A DNA stretch of 64,000 nucleotides, from assembly GCF_014650775.1 (NCBI RefSeq), contig NZ_BMVP01000004.1, forward strand, positions 62,001 to 126,000. The letters run 5' to 3'. Positions 1 to 10,400 of the stretch are shown here, piece after piece (positions within the stretch are counted from its first letter, which is position 1; each line of letters starts with the position of its first letter). The notes below the pieces were generated by a model. The model worked only from the letters and a program-made list of their open reading frames with translations, searched no databases and was not told the origin of the DNA. The stretch comes from Streptomyces cirratus (GTDB lineage: Bacteria; Actinomycetota; Actinomycetes; Streptomycetales; Streptomycetaceae). A program made the position numbers and the translations under genes.

Positions 1-283
1 AGAAGCCGACGAAGGACACGACGACACCGACCAGCGACAGCAGGAGCAGTGGTGTGCGCCCGAGGACGTCGGAGACCGAGCCCCCGACGAGCCCCGCGAA
101 GATCGCGAAGAACACCGACGAGCCGACGACGAAACCGATCGTGCCGGGTTCGAGGCCGAGTTCCCTGCGGAGGAAGACCGCGAGGAAGGGAATGCTGATC
201 GAGTTGGCGAGCATCATGATGCCGGAACCGGCGACCAGAAGCCGGGCCAGTGGCGGCGGAGCGGTGGTGGTGCCTGTAGTCAT
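1..283 (-). CDS. MFS transporter, N-terminal part (cut by window edge)
   Basis: About 94 N-terminal residues are visible, read from the ATG at 283 down to the window edge. The sequence has a short polar start and then a helix (LLVAGSGIMMLANSISIPF). Next come a charged loop with RRELGLEP, a second helix, and the loop GGSVSDVLGRTPLLLL. That last loop matches the MFS signature between TM2 and TM3 (G-x-x-x-D-x-x-G-R). The start codon overlaps the stop of the upstream NRPS gene (ATGA), so it is translationally coupled and is probably the exporter or self-resistance pump for the peptide. Substrate and full length cannot be seen. Confidence 0.85.
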   Translation of the reverse strand, partial: MTTGTTTAPPPLARLLVAGSGIMMLANSISIPFLAVFLRRELGLEPGTIGFVVGSSVFFAIFAGLVGGSVSDVLGRTPLLLLSLVGVVVSFVGF

Positions 284-3200
284 CGTGGGGTCCCCTGCGC
301 GGCTTCGCTGAGCCGGGCGTCGTGCTGGTGGAAGAAGCGCTGCATGAGCTGCGCGGTGTCGCGGGCGTTCGGATGGCGCAGCATGCTCTCGTGGCCCGCC
401 GCGACGCTCGCGCAGGACAGTCCGCCGGCCGTGATCCGCTCCCAGCCCTCGCGCGGGCTCTCTGCCGTGCGGCCGCTGTCCTCGGCAGCCTCGATCAGAA
501 GGACGGGCGGCACGTCGGACGGTACGGCCGGCCAGGTGAGGGCGGACATGCGGACGAACATGTCGAGGGCTTCGTGGAGTTGGCCGCCCAGCAGTGCGAG
601 GGCGTCCGGACCGAGAAGTTCCGCCACCTTGTCCAGCAGAGCGTCCTCCGGCATGGCCCACAGCGCGGCCGGATCGGCCTGCGACGCGGAGGCGCTCAGG
701 CCGGGGAACAGGTCCGCCAGCGTGCCGAGGAACGCCTGCAGGCGTTCGGTGCGTGAGGTGGCGAGTTGGCGCTGGACCGCGGCCGGCGTCAGGGCGTCCA
801 GCACCACCAGGCTCTCCACACGGACGCCGCGGGACCGCAGCGCGTCGGCGACGAAGGGGCTCAGGGCGCCGCCGTAGGAATGGCCGACGAGGTGGATCCT
901 GCGTCCGGGCGCCGCTTCGTCGATGGTGCGCGCGCATTCCCCCGCCAGGGATTCGATGGACAGGGCGGCGCCTTGGGCCTGCGCGATGTCCCTCGTGGAC
1001 AGGGCGTAGAAGGACCGGTCGCTGAAGTGCGCGGACAGCTGGACGTAGGACGCCCCGAGTCCGAGTACGCCGGGCAGCGCGAACACCGCTGTCGTGCCGG
1101 CGGAATTCTGCCGCAGGGGGAAGAGGCCGCGGACCGTGCCCGTGCCCGTGCCCGTGTCCGTGTCGCCGGCCGCGCCGCGGGGTGCGGCGGTCAGGGCGGA
1201 GACCTCGGTGTCGGGGTGGTCGAGGACGGTTCGCAGCAGCCGGCCGAAGTCCCCGGCCATCTCCTGGACGGTGCTGCCGCGGAAGAGGTCGGTGTTGTAG
1301 CGCCAGCGGAGGGTGAGGCCGCCTTCCGCTTCGAGTACGTCGAGGACCAAGTCGGTCTGTACGTCCTGTTCCGGTGAGTGGACCAGTGTGACCTCCAGTC
1401 CTTCCAGGTCGAGCCGGGCCGCTTCGTTGTTCTGGTAGGCGAACATGATCTGGAACAGGGGTGAGTGCGCGGCGCTGTGCTCGGGCTTGAGCCGCTTGAC
1501 CAGCTGGTCGAAGGGGACGTGCTGGTGCTCCAGGTCGTGGAGGGTCTGGTCCCGGACCTGCCCGAGCAGCTCGCGGAAGGTGAGGTCACCGTCCACGTGG
1601 GTGCGCAGCACGACCGAGTTCACGAACATGCCGATCACCCCTTCCAGCTCGGCGTGGCGCCGGTTCGCCACGGGGCTTCCCACCACGACGTCGGGGGCGC
1701 CGGAGCGGCGGGCGAGGAGCACGGCGAACAGGGTTCGCAGGAGCACGAAAGGTGTGGCGTTCTCGCTGAGGCCGAGCTTGCGCAGCTCCTCGGTGAGCGG
1801 CGTCGGCAGTGGCTCCTCGTGGATGCCACCCGCGTACGTCATGTTGCGGGGGCGCGGCTTGTCGAGCGGCAGCCCGTGCACGAGGGGCAGTCCTTCGAGG
1901 CGCTTCTGCCAGTAGTCGATGTCGTGCTCGGCGGCACCGCTGTCGGCCCACCGGTCCATGCTGTGGGCGTAGTCGGTGTATTCGAAGGCCAGCGGCGCGA
2001 GCGGCAGGTCCGATGCGTCCGGATCCTGCTTGAAGTGCGCGTAGAGGCTCACCAGCTCGCGGCTGAGCACGGTGTTTGACCAACCGTCCGAGGCCACGTG
2101 GTGGGCGGTGATCAGGAGGGCGTGGAGTCCCTCCGAGACCCGGACCAGGCGGACCCTCAGCGGGTCGTCCTGCTCCAGGTCGAAGGGACGTGCCAGTTCC
2201 TGCGCCGACAGCCGCCGCACCGCGGCCATGGGGTCCTCGCCCGGGCTCGTCACGAGGGGTTGCGCCCGCAGGGTGAACCGGCCGGGCGGGCGTACGACCT
2301 GGACCAGCCGGACGTCCTCCAGCCGCAGGACGGTCCGCAGCGGTGCGTGGCGGTCCACGATGGCGCCGAAGGCCTTGCCCAGCGCTGTCACGTCCAGGTC
2401 GCCCCGCAGCAGAACGGTCTGGTGCAGGTTGTACGCTCCGCTCTCCGGTTCCAGGGCCGCGAGGAAGTAGAGCCGCCTCTGTGGATCGGTGGCCGGCTGG
2501 TGGGAGCCGTGCGGCGCCTTGACCAGCTCCACCCCGCCGGCGTTGTGCTGTCCCTCGGGGGAGGCGTTGCGAACGGCCTCGGCCAGGGCGGCGGCGGTCG
2601 GTTCCCGCAGGAAGTCGCGCAACGGAACCTCGACGCCGAACTCGCGCCGGACCCGGGCCAGCAGCGTGATCGCGACGAGCGAGTGACCGCCGAGCTGGAA
2701 GAAGCCGGTCGTCGGGTTGGCCCGCTCCAGGTTCAGGAGCTCCGCGATCATCCCGGCGATCCGCAGGGCGGTGGTGTCGGACGTGGAATCCTGCGGCTCG
2801 GCGTGCTGCGTCTCGCCCAGGGCGGTGGCCCGCTCGGGGTCCGGGAGGGCGCGGCGATCGAGCTTGCCGTTCTGGGTCATGGGCAGCGAGTCGAGTGGGA
2901 TGAACATGCTGGGGAGCATGTAGGGGGGCAGCGCTGCCGCGAGCTGCTCCCGCAGCGACACCGCGGTCACCCCGGGCGTGCGGGGCACCACGTAGGCGAT
3001 CAGGCTCGTGCCCAGTTGGGGGAGGTCCCGGGCGGTGACGGCGGCCTCGGCGAGCGAGTCGAGGGCGCGCAGGGCACCCTCCACCTCACCGGGCTCCACC
3101 CGGTATCCGCGGATCTTGACCTGATCGTCCTTGCGGCCGTGGTAGGCGTAGTCCCCCGGACCGGCCTGCTGGACGAGGTCGCCCGTGCGGTAGCCGCGTC

Positions 3201-4419
3201 CGGCGCCGTGCGGCAGCTCGACGAACCGTTCCCGGTTCAGCTCCGGACTCGCCAGGTAGCCCATGGTGACGCCGGGCCCGGTTACGACGAGTTCGCCGAT
3301 CTCACCCGGCGGCACCTCGTGCACGTCATCGTCGACCAGCAGGAACCCGAGGTCCGGAAGGGGGCCTCCGATCAGGGAGCGGGACTGCGCCAGGTCCGCC
3401 TCGCGCACGCGGCGGTACGACGCGTACACCGTCGTCTCCGTGGGCCCGTACTGGTTGATCAGCTGGGGCTGCGCATCGCCGTACTTGGCGACCCACGGCC
3501 TCAGGTCCGAGAAGTGCAGGGCCTCGCCGGCGAGGACGACCCGGCGCAGCGGCAGGCGCTCCGAACGCCCGGCGTCCTCGGCGATCAGCTGGTTGAAGGC
3601 CGTGGGAGTCTGGCTCATCATCGTGACCCGCTCCCGCGCGAGCAGTTCCCACAGCGCCCGCGGGTCCTTGGCCACCTCCTGCTCCACCACGACGACGCAG
3701 CCGCCGTACAGCAGCGCCCCCCACATCTCCCAGACGGACACGTCGAAGGCGAAGGTGTGGAACAGCGACCAGACGTCGTCGGGGGTGAACCCGTAGAGCG
3801 GCTCCGAGACGTGGAACAGCCGCAGGACGTTGCCGTGCGACACCTGCACGCCCTTGGGACGGCCGGTCGTACCGGAGGTGAAGATGATGTACGCCCTGGT
3901 GTCCCGTCCGATCCCGGTGGCGTCCGGGAGGTCTCCGGGCGCGGGCAGCTCGCCGTCCGCGTACACCACGGGGATGCCGGCGGGTACCGACTTCGCCAGC
4001 TCCCGTGAAGTGATCACCACGGAAGGAGCGGCGTCCTCCAGGATCAGCGCGAGACGCGCCGGTGGTGTCGCCGGGTCGAGCGGCACGTAGGAGGAGCCGG
4101 TTCGCAGCACCGCCACCGCGGCGGCCACCATGTCCGCCGAACGCTCCAGCAGGACGCCCACGGGGCGCGAGGCGTCGCCGCCCCGCGCCAGCACCGCAGC
4201 GGCGAGCGCGTTGACGCGGTCGTTCAGCTGCCGGTACGTCAGCGACCGGCCGCCGCAGCGCACGGCGTCCCGCTCGGGGAAGGCGGTGACCGTTTCGGCG
4301 AAGGCCTCGACCAGGCTCTTCGCGCCGGCGAGGGAGCGCACCGGGTCCGGGGTCACCCGACCGGAGCTGCCGCGGAGAGCCACTCGGCGGCGGAGGAGGT
4401 CTGCACGATCTGAGGTCAT
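280..4419 (-). CDS. Nonribosomal peptide synthetase, A-T-C-TE (terminal protein)
   Basis: A 1379-residue NRPS. A short charged N-terminus (RADLLRRRVALRG) may be a docking helix. The adenylation domain spans about 30-535 (IIFTSGTTGRPKG, GEIGELVVTG, YRTGD, NGKLDRR). The T domain has its phosphopantetheine Ser near 580 (GGHSL). The condensation domain has an intact HHVASDG at 773-779. The type I thioesterase spans about 1125-1379, with nucleophile Ser1181 (GHSYGG) and a likely catalytic His near 1343 (GHESML). My manual pocket alignment gives DVWSVAQVYK, which I cannot assign to a substrate. No T domain lies between C and TE, which is unusual; a threonine/glycine/aspartate-rich linker fills the place. 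The gene follows the bimodular NRPS after 39 bp, with AAGGA eight bases before the ATG, and overlaps the MFS gene. It should add the third residue and release the product. Confidence 0.95.
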   Translation of the reverse strand: MTSDRADLLRRRVALRGSSGRVTPDPVRSLAGAKSLVEAFAETVTAFPERDAVRCGGRSLTYRQLNDRVNALAAAVLARGGDASRPVGVLLERSADMVAAAVAVLRTGSSYVPLDPATPPARLALILEDAAPSVVITSRELAKSVPAGIPVVYADGELPAPGDLPDATGIGRDTRAYIIFTSGTTGRPKGVQVSHGNVLRLFHVSEPLYGFTPDDVWSLFHTFAFDVSVWEMWGALLYGGCVVVVEQEVAKDPRALWELLARERVTMMSQTPTAFNQLIAEDAGRSERLPLRRVVLAGEALHFSDLRPWVAKYGDAQPQLINQYGPTETTVYASYRRVREADLAQSRSLIGGPLPDLGFLLVDDDVHEVPPGEIGELVVTGPGVTMGYLASPELNRERFVELPHGAGRGYRTGDLVQQAGPGDYAYHGRKDDQVKIRGYRVEPGEVEGALRALDSLAEAAVTARDLPQLGTSLIAYVVPRTPGVTAVSLREQLAAALPPYMLPSMFIPLDSLPMTQNGKLDRRALPDPERATALGETQHAEPQDSTSDTTALRIAGMIAELLNLERANPTTGFFQLGGHSLVAITLLARVRREFGVEVPLRDFLREPTAAALAEAVRNASPEGQHNAGGVELVKAPHGSHQPATDPQRRLYFLAALEPESGAYNLHQTVLLRGDLDVTALGKAFGAIVDRHAPLRTVLRLEDVRLVQVVRPPGRFTLRAQPLVTSPGEDPMAAVRRLSAQELARPFDLEQDDPLRVRLVRVSEGLHALLITAHHVASDGWSNTVLSRELVSLYAHFKQDPDASDLPLAPLAFEYTDYAHSMDRWADSGAAEHDIDYWQKRLEGLPLVHGLPLDKPRPRNMTYAGGIHEEPLPTPLTEELRKLGLSENATPFVLLRTLFAVLLARRSGAPDVVVGSPVANRRHAELEGVIGMFVNSVVLRTHVDGDLTFRELLGQVRDQTLHDLEHQHVPFDQLVKRLKPEHSAAHSPLFQIMFAYQNNEAARLDLEGLEVTLVHSPEQDVQTDLVLDVLEAEGGLTLRWRYNTDLFRGSTVQEMAGDFGRLLRTVLDHPDTEVSALTAAPRGAAGDTDTGTGTGTVRGLFPLRQNSAGTTAVFALPGVLGLGASYVQLSAHFSDRSFYALSTRDIAQAQGAALSIESLAGECARTIDEAAPGRRIHLVGHSYGGALSPFVADALRSRGVRVESLVVLDALTPAAVQRQLATSRTERLQAFLGTLADLFPGLSASASQADPAALWAMPEDALLDKVAELLGPDALALLGGQLHEALDMFVRMSALTWPAVPSDVPPVLLIEAAEDSGRTAESPREGWERITAGGLSCASVAAGHESMLRHPNARDTAQLMQRFFHQHDARLSEAAQGTPR
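1134..1163. repeat. Five tandem CCGTGY hexamers in the C-TE linker
   Basis: Three CCGTGC units are followed by two CCGTGT units, in frame within the NRPS gene. They encode the alternating Thr/Gly/Asp linker between the last condensation domain and the thioesterase. Such a hexamer run can change length by slippage without breaking the reading frame. Confidence 0.85.
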
Positions 4420-4458
4420 GGTTGGTTTCCTTCTTGGACCAGCGGATTGGCTGCCATG

Positions 4459-7400
4459 TCAGAGGGCCAGGAGCAGCGCTGAGAGGAGACCCTCTGCCTC
4501 GACCCGGGCGAGGAAGTCCGGCCACTGCGGGGACTCGACGGCACGTGCCGCCTGGTGTGCGAAGTCGACTTCCTCGCGGCTGAGTTCCTGCCAGGCGCAC
4601 TGGAGGGCGGCGAGGTCTTCCGCACCGATCAGCAGGACGTCCCCCAGCTCGGTGTCCGGCTGTGTCAGCAGGGCTTCCAGGGCCCTGTCCACGGCGTCGA
4701 CGAGACGCTCGACGGTGACGGGGGTGAACAGGGTCGCGTCGTACTGGACCGTGAGGTGCAGCCCGGAGGAGTCCTCGATGAACCGGAACAGCAGGTCGAA
4801 GAGGGCCGTTGCGGGCGGGACCTGCTCCAGACGGGCCGTGATCCCGGGAAGGGCGTCCAGGTCGAGGGGGAAGTTGTCCACGGTGACGAGGACCTGCACC
4901 AGCGGAGAGACCCCGGGCGTCCGCCGGGTGCCGCCGGCTTGGCGGACGATCTCCTGGAAGGGCATCTGCTGGTGCTCCAGGGCCGAGAGCGCGCTGGAGG
5001 CGACCGAGTCGAGCAGTTGCGCACCCGTTGCCGCCGGTTCCACCCGGTAGCGGAACGGCACGGTGTCGGCGAAGTAGCCGATGAGGTCCGCCGTTTCCGG
5101 GAGGTCGCGTCCGGCCACGGCGGACCCGATCACCAGGTCCGACTGCTGGGCGAAGCGCGACAGCACGGCCGCGGTGGCCGCGTGGAACACCATGAACGGG
5201 GTGACGTTGTGCGCCCGGGCCAGCTCGGCCACGCGCCGCGCCATCAGGGGCTGCCAGTCCTTGACCCGGTGGCCCGAGGTCCGGCTGCGGTCCTCGGTGC
5301 GCTCCTGGTCGGTCACCAGGGCGAGTTCGCCCTGGTAGCCGTCCAGATAGGTGCGCCAGAACGCGGCCTGCGCGGAGTCGGCACCGGACGGCTGGTCCTG
5401 CTGCCACAGTGCGTAGTCCCCGTACTGGACGGGGAGTTCGGGCAGCCGTGGGGCGCGGCCCTCGCGGTGCGCAAGGTAGGCCTCGGTGATCTCGCGGATG
5501 GCGACGTCCGTCGACCAGCCGTCCGACACCACGTGGTGGCTGCTCCATTGCAGGACGTGCTGCGTCGGCGCGAACCGGTACAGGCGCGCCACCACGAGGG
5601 GTCCGTGTGCGAGGTCGAAGCGCAGGCCGTCGGCCTGTCGGCGGACGTACGCCTTCATCGCGGCGGCGTCGGCCGGGTTCTCGTGTGACGCGTCGACGAC
5701 GTCGAGCCGGACGGCCGCTCCGGGCTGCGGGGTCTGGTGGGGAACGCCGTCACGGTTGCCGAACCGCATCGAGAGGATCTCGTGGCGCGCCGCCAGGGTG
5801 TCGACGGCGCTGCGCAGCGCTTCGACGTCGAGCTCCCCTTGCAGGTGGAGCAGCGTGGTGTTCTCGTAGGAACGGTCCAGCGGGTCGACCTGGTTCAGGA
5901 ACCACAGGCTGGCCTGGTTGCGGGCGAGCGGGAACTCCCGCGGCCGCGGTTCGAGGGGGGTGATGCGCGAGGTGGACGCGGTGCCCGCCGCCCGGGTCCC
6001 GACGAGTTCCTCGACCTGCTGGGCCAGTGCCCTCGGGGTCGGGTTCTCGAACAGCAGGCGCAGCGGCAGGTCCACCTCGAACCGGTCCCTGAGACGGGCC
6101 ATGACCTGGGCGGCGTGCAGCGAGTGTCCGCCCAGGGCGAAGAAGTTGGACAGGGGTGCCGGCGGACGGGCCGTGCGGAGCACCCCGGCCCAGACCTCGA
6201 TGACAGCGGCCTCGGCCGGTGTGGGAGGAAGGCTGTCGTCCGCTGCGGGGGTGTCCAGGTCGGTGAGGTCCCACGCGGCGAGGGCCTTGGTGTCGACCTT
6301 GCCGTGCGGGGTGCGGGGCAGCTCGTCCAGGGCGATCAGGTAGTCGGGGACGGCATAGCGCGGCAGGACCGAGCCCAGCCGGTCACGGAGTTCGACGGGT
6401 GAGACCTCCAGCCTCTGCAGCGTGTCACCCGTGGCCGCGGCGGAGTTCTGCACGGCTTTGGGGACGTAGAACCCCACGAGCTGCTTGCCGTGTTCGCCGT
6501 CGGCCCGCACGGTGACGGCGCTCTCCTGCAACGTCTCCACGGTGGCCAGGGCCCGTTCCACCTCGCCCAGTTCGATGCGGTGGCCGCGTATCTTGAGCTG
6601 GGTGTCTATCCGGCCGAGGAACTCGAAACCGCCGTCGGGCAGCTGCCGGCCGCGGTCGCCGGTGCGGTAGGCGAGGACATCGGGTGATCCTTCGAACGGG
6701 TCCGGTACGAAGGCGGCGGCGGTGCGCTCCGGGTTGTTGAAGTAACCAGCGCCGACGCACAGGCCGCCGACGTAGAGCTCGCCCGGGGTGCCGACCGGTA
6801 CGGGTTCGCGGGTGTCGTCCAGGACGTACACCTTGGCGTTGCGGATCGGTCGGCCGACCTGCACGGAGGCGGCCCGCTCATCGCACGGTCCGGCCACTTC
6901 GTAGTGCGTGCAGTCGTCGGAGACCTCGGTGGCGCCCCACATGTTGAGCAGCCGTACGTCCGGCAGCTGCCTGCGGAAGGCGTTGGCGCACTTGGGGGTG
7001 AGCGTCTCACCACTGGAGACCACCCAGCGCAGGGCGAAGGGACCGAACGCCTCGTTGCCGTAGTGCGCCAGTTCCGCGGCGAACACGCTCAGCACCGTGG
7101 GGGAAACCTCCAGCACCGTGATGCCGTCCTCGGCGACGGCCCGCAGCAGCCGCGAGGGGTCCTGGCTGACGGCGTCCGGGTAGATCACCGCGGTCGCGCC
7201 GGAGGCGAGCGGTGCGAGCATCTGCCACACGGAGATGTCGAAGGTCGCGGCTGCGTCCTGCGATACCCGGTCCCCGGGGCGGATCTCCAGCGCGTCCAGC
7301 TTCGCCTGGATGTGGTTCAGCATGCCGTCGTGGCGCAGCAGCGCCCCCTTGGGTTCGCCGGTGGAGCCCGAGGTGAAGATGATGTACGCGTCGTCGCGGC

Positions 7401-10400
7401 CGCCCGGCAGCCGGCCCGCGTAGGGTGCGCGGCCCTCGGCGGAGGTCAGCAGCGGGCCCAGTTCCACCACGCGCACCGAACCGCCGGTGGCCTCTTCGGC
7501 CGCGGCCCGCGTCCGCCCGTCGCACAGGACCAGGTCCGCGCCGCTGGTCCGCAGCATGGCGGCGACGCGCTGCACGGGCCCTGCGGGAAGGGGCAGGTAG
7601 ACCGCTCCGGTACGCATGACGGCCAGCGTCGCCACCAGGTAGTCGATGTTCCGTTCGGCGACCACGCCCACGACCGTCCCGGGCCCCACACCGAGCTCGT
7701 GCAGCTCGGCCGCGGCGGAGCCGGCCCGCTCGGCGAGCCGCTGGTAGGTGATGGTGCCGGTACCGCACACGGCCGCGACGCGGTGCGCGTGGGCGGCGGC
7801 CGTCTCCTCGAACACCGTGAAGAAGCCGTCCGCGGAGAGCGCCTCGGCCGGCTCGCCGTACCCGTCGAGCAGCTGGTGCCACCGCTCCTCGCCGAGCAGC
7901 CTGCGCTGGCTCGGCACCGACCGGGGATCTGCGGCCAGATCGGTGAGCGCGTTGCGGTAGACCTCGCCGACGAGGCGCAGCTGCTCCTCGGTCATCCGCT
8001 GCATGTTGGCCTCGAGGTCGAGGGACAGCAGTTTGGTGAAGGGGTCCTTGTTGAACTCGGTGCGCAGCGTGAAGTGCGTCTGGATGTAGGCCTTGGCGTC
8101 GAGGACTTCGAGGGCGGTGGCCGATGCCAGCTCCTCGTAGCTGTGGAAGTGGGTGTAGTTGAAGCTGATGTCCGTGAGCTCCCGCACGTCGATGAGGCGC
8201 TGCAGGCGCGCGTACGGGAAGCGGCGGACCGGGAGTAGCTGCTGCTCCTTGGCGAAGGCGGCGGCGATCACGTCGCTCCAGGCGCCCTGCCGGCTGTTCA
8301 GCTTGTACGGCACCACGTTCAGGTGGACGCCCATCACGTCGGCGCCGCCCTCCTCTTCGGAGCGGCCGTTGGATTCGACGCCGAGCACGACCTCCCTGCT
8401 GCCCGTGAGGCAGGACAGCACCCTGGCGTGCACGGCGAGCAGCACGTGCTTGAGCGAGACGTTGTGCTCGCGGGCGATGTCGTCGAGGGTCTGCGACAGT
8501 TCGGGATCGATGTCGACGCTGAGGAACCCCATCGTCCCCTGGTGCCGGTCTTCGGGTCCCTCCACGAGGCGGGGCAGCATCGTCGGAGTGGTGTCTTCGA
8601 GTTCCTGCCGCCAGAAGTCCTCGATGGCGGGGTCGGCGAGCGCTTCCTGCTCCAGGGCGATGTAGTCGGCGTAGCGCCGGACGGGACGGGCGGCCGGTTC
8701 CTTCTCCGCTCCGCCGCGCAGGGCCCAGTAGTCGGCCAGGATCTCGGTGATCAGGGACGACTCGCTCCAGCCGTCGAGCAGTGCGTCGTGGAAGCTCATG
8801 GAGAACATGAACTCGTCGTCGGCGAGTTCGTGGACGGTGAACCGCATGAGCGGGGGATTCGTCCAGTCGTAACCGATCCCGCGCTCCGCCAGCTGCCACG
8901 AGTCGAGTTCGGCCTCCTGCTCCGTGGGAGACAGGTGGCGCAGGTCCCGGGCCGTGACCTGGGTTGCGGCGTGGGCGTGGACCAGCTGGAGGGGCTCCGA
9001 GTAGCCGTTGAAGTCGAACGTGGTCCGCAGGATCTCGTGCCGGTCCACGGCCCGTGCCACGGCGCGCTCCATGGCCTGGTGGTCGTAGGCGGCCTTGAGC
9101 CGGAACATGAAGATGTCGCAGTACATGTTGACGTCGGCCTCGTACGCGCTGTGGAACAGGAGGCCGGCCTGGAGCGTGCCCACGGGGTAGGCGTCGACGA
9201 CGTCCCCGGCGGGGATCCGGCGCCGGTCCTCGTCGCCGAGCAGGCTGAACGGTGCCACGCTCGGGGACGCCGTCTCCGGGGCCTGCTCGCGCACCGCCAC
9301 CTCGGCGAGGGCGAGCGGGGTCTGGAGGGCGTAGATGTCGCGCAGCTCCAGGGTGATGCCCTTCTTGAGGGCTTGGGCGCGCAGCTGCAGCGCCATGATC
9401 GAGTCACCGCCCACGCTGAAGAACGAGTCGTCCTCCGTCACGCCGGTGATGCCGATGACGTCCTCGAAGATCTCCACGATGGCCCGGGCGTCCTCGGATC
9501 CTCCCGCGGGTGCTCCCGGGGCTCCGGCGGCGGGCTCGCGCAGGCAGTTCGCGGCGGAGGCGGCGGGCAGCTCCTTGCGGTCGACCTTGCCGTTGTGGTT
9601 CATGGGGATGCTGTCCACGGGCACCACGAAGGCCGGGATCATGTAGTGCGGAAGCCGCTCGCGCAAGCGGGAGAAGAGCTCGGCCTCGTCGAACCCCGCG
9701 CCGCGCACGACGTAGGCCACGATCCTCGGTCCGGACTCCGCCGAGCGGTGGTTGCCTCGGGATCCGCCGCGAATGAGGTCGCGGACGTCGGTGATCCTGG
9801 CCGAGACGGAGCGTTCCTTGACGATGGGGTTCGAGGGGGCTTCGGGTGTGGTGACGACGACGGCGGCCTGGGTGATGCCGGTGACCGCGCCCAGTACCGA
9901 CTGGATCTCGCCGAGCTCGATCCGGAATCCGCGGATCTTGACCTGGTCGTCCGCGCGGCCCTGGTACTCGTACTCCCCCGTGTCGGTGATCCGCGCCAGG
10001 TCCCCCGAGCGGTATCCCGGCCCGCGGTGGCCGGGCAGCTCGACGAACCGTTCGCGAGTCAGGTCGGGGCGCCCCAGGTACCCCAGGGTCACTCCGGGTC
10101 CGGTGACCACGATCTCGCCCACCTCGCCGGCGGGCACCTCGCGCATCTCGTCGTCGACGAGTACGAAGCCGAGGTCGGGCAGGGGGTGGCCGATCAGGGA
10201 CGCGGCCTGGGAAAGGTCCTGCTCCAGCACCCGGCGGAAGGAGGCGTGCACCGTCGTCTCGGTGATGCCGTACATGTTGATGAGCTGCGGGTCGTCGTCC
10301 CCGTACTTGGCGACCCAGCGCCGCAGGTTCGCGAAGTGCAGCGCTTCGCCGCCGAAGACCACCCAGCGGAGCGGCAGCCGGGCCGCGTGCGCGGCGTCCT

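Noticed and set aside
8767..8790. Reading the HDALLDGWS motif as a heterocyclisation domain
   Set aside because: Cy domains have DxxxxDxxS with four residues between the Asp residues; here there are only three, and no Cys/Ser/Thr-specific Cy context follows.
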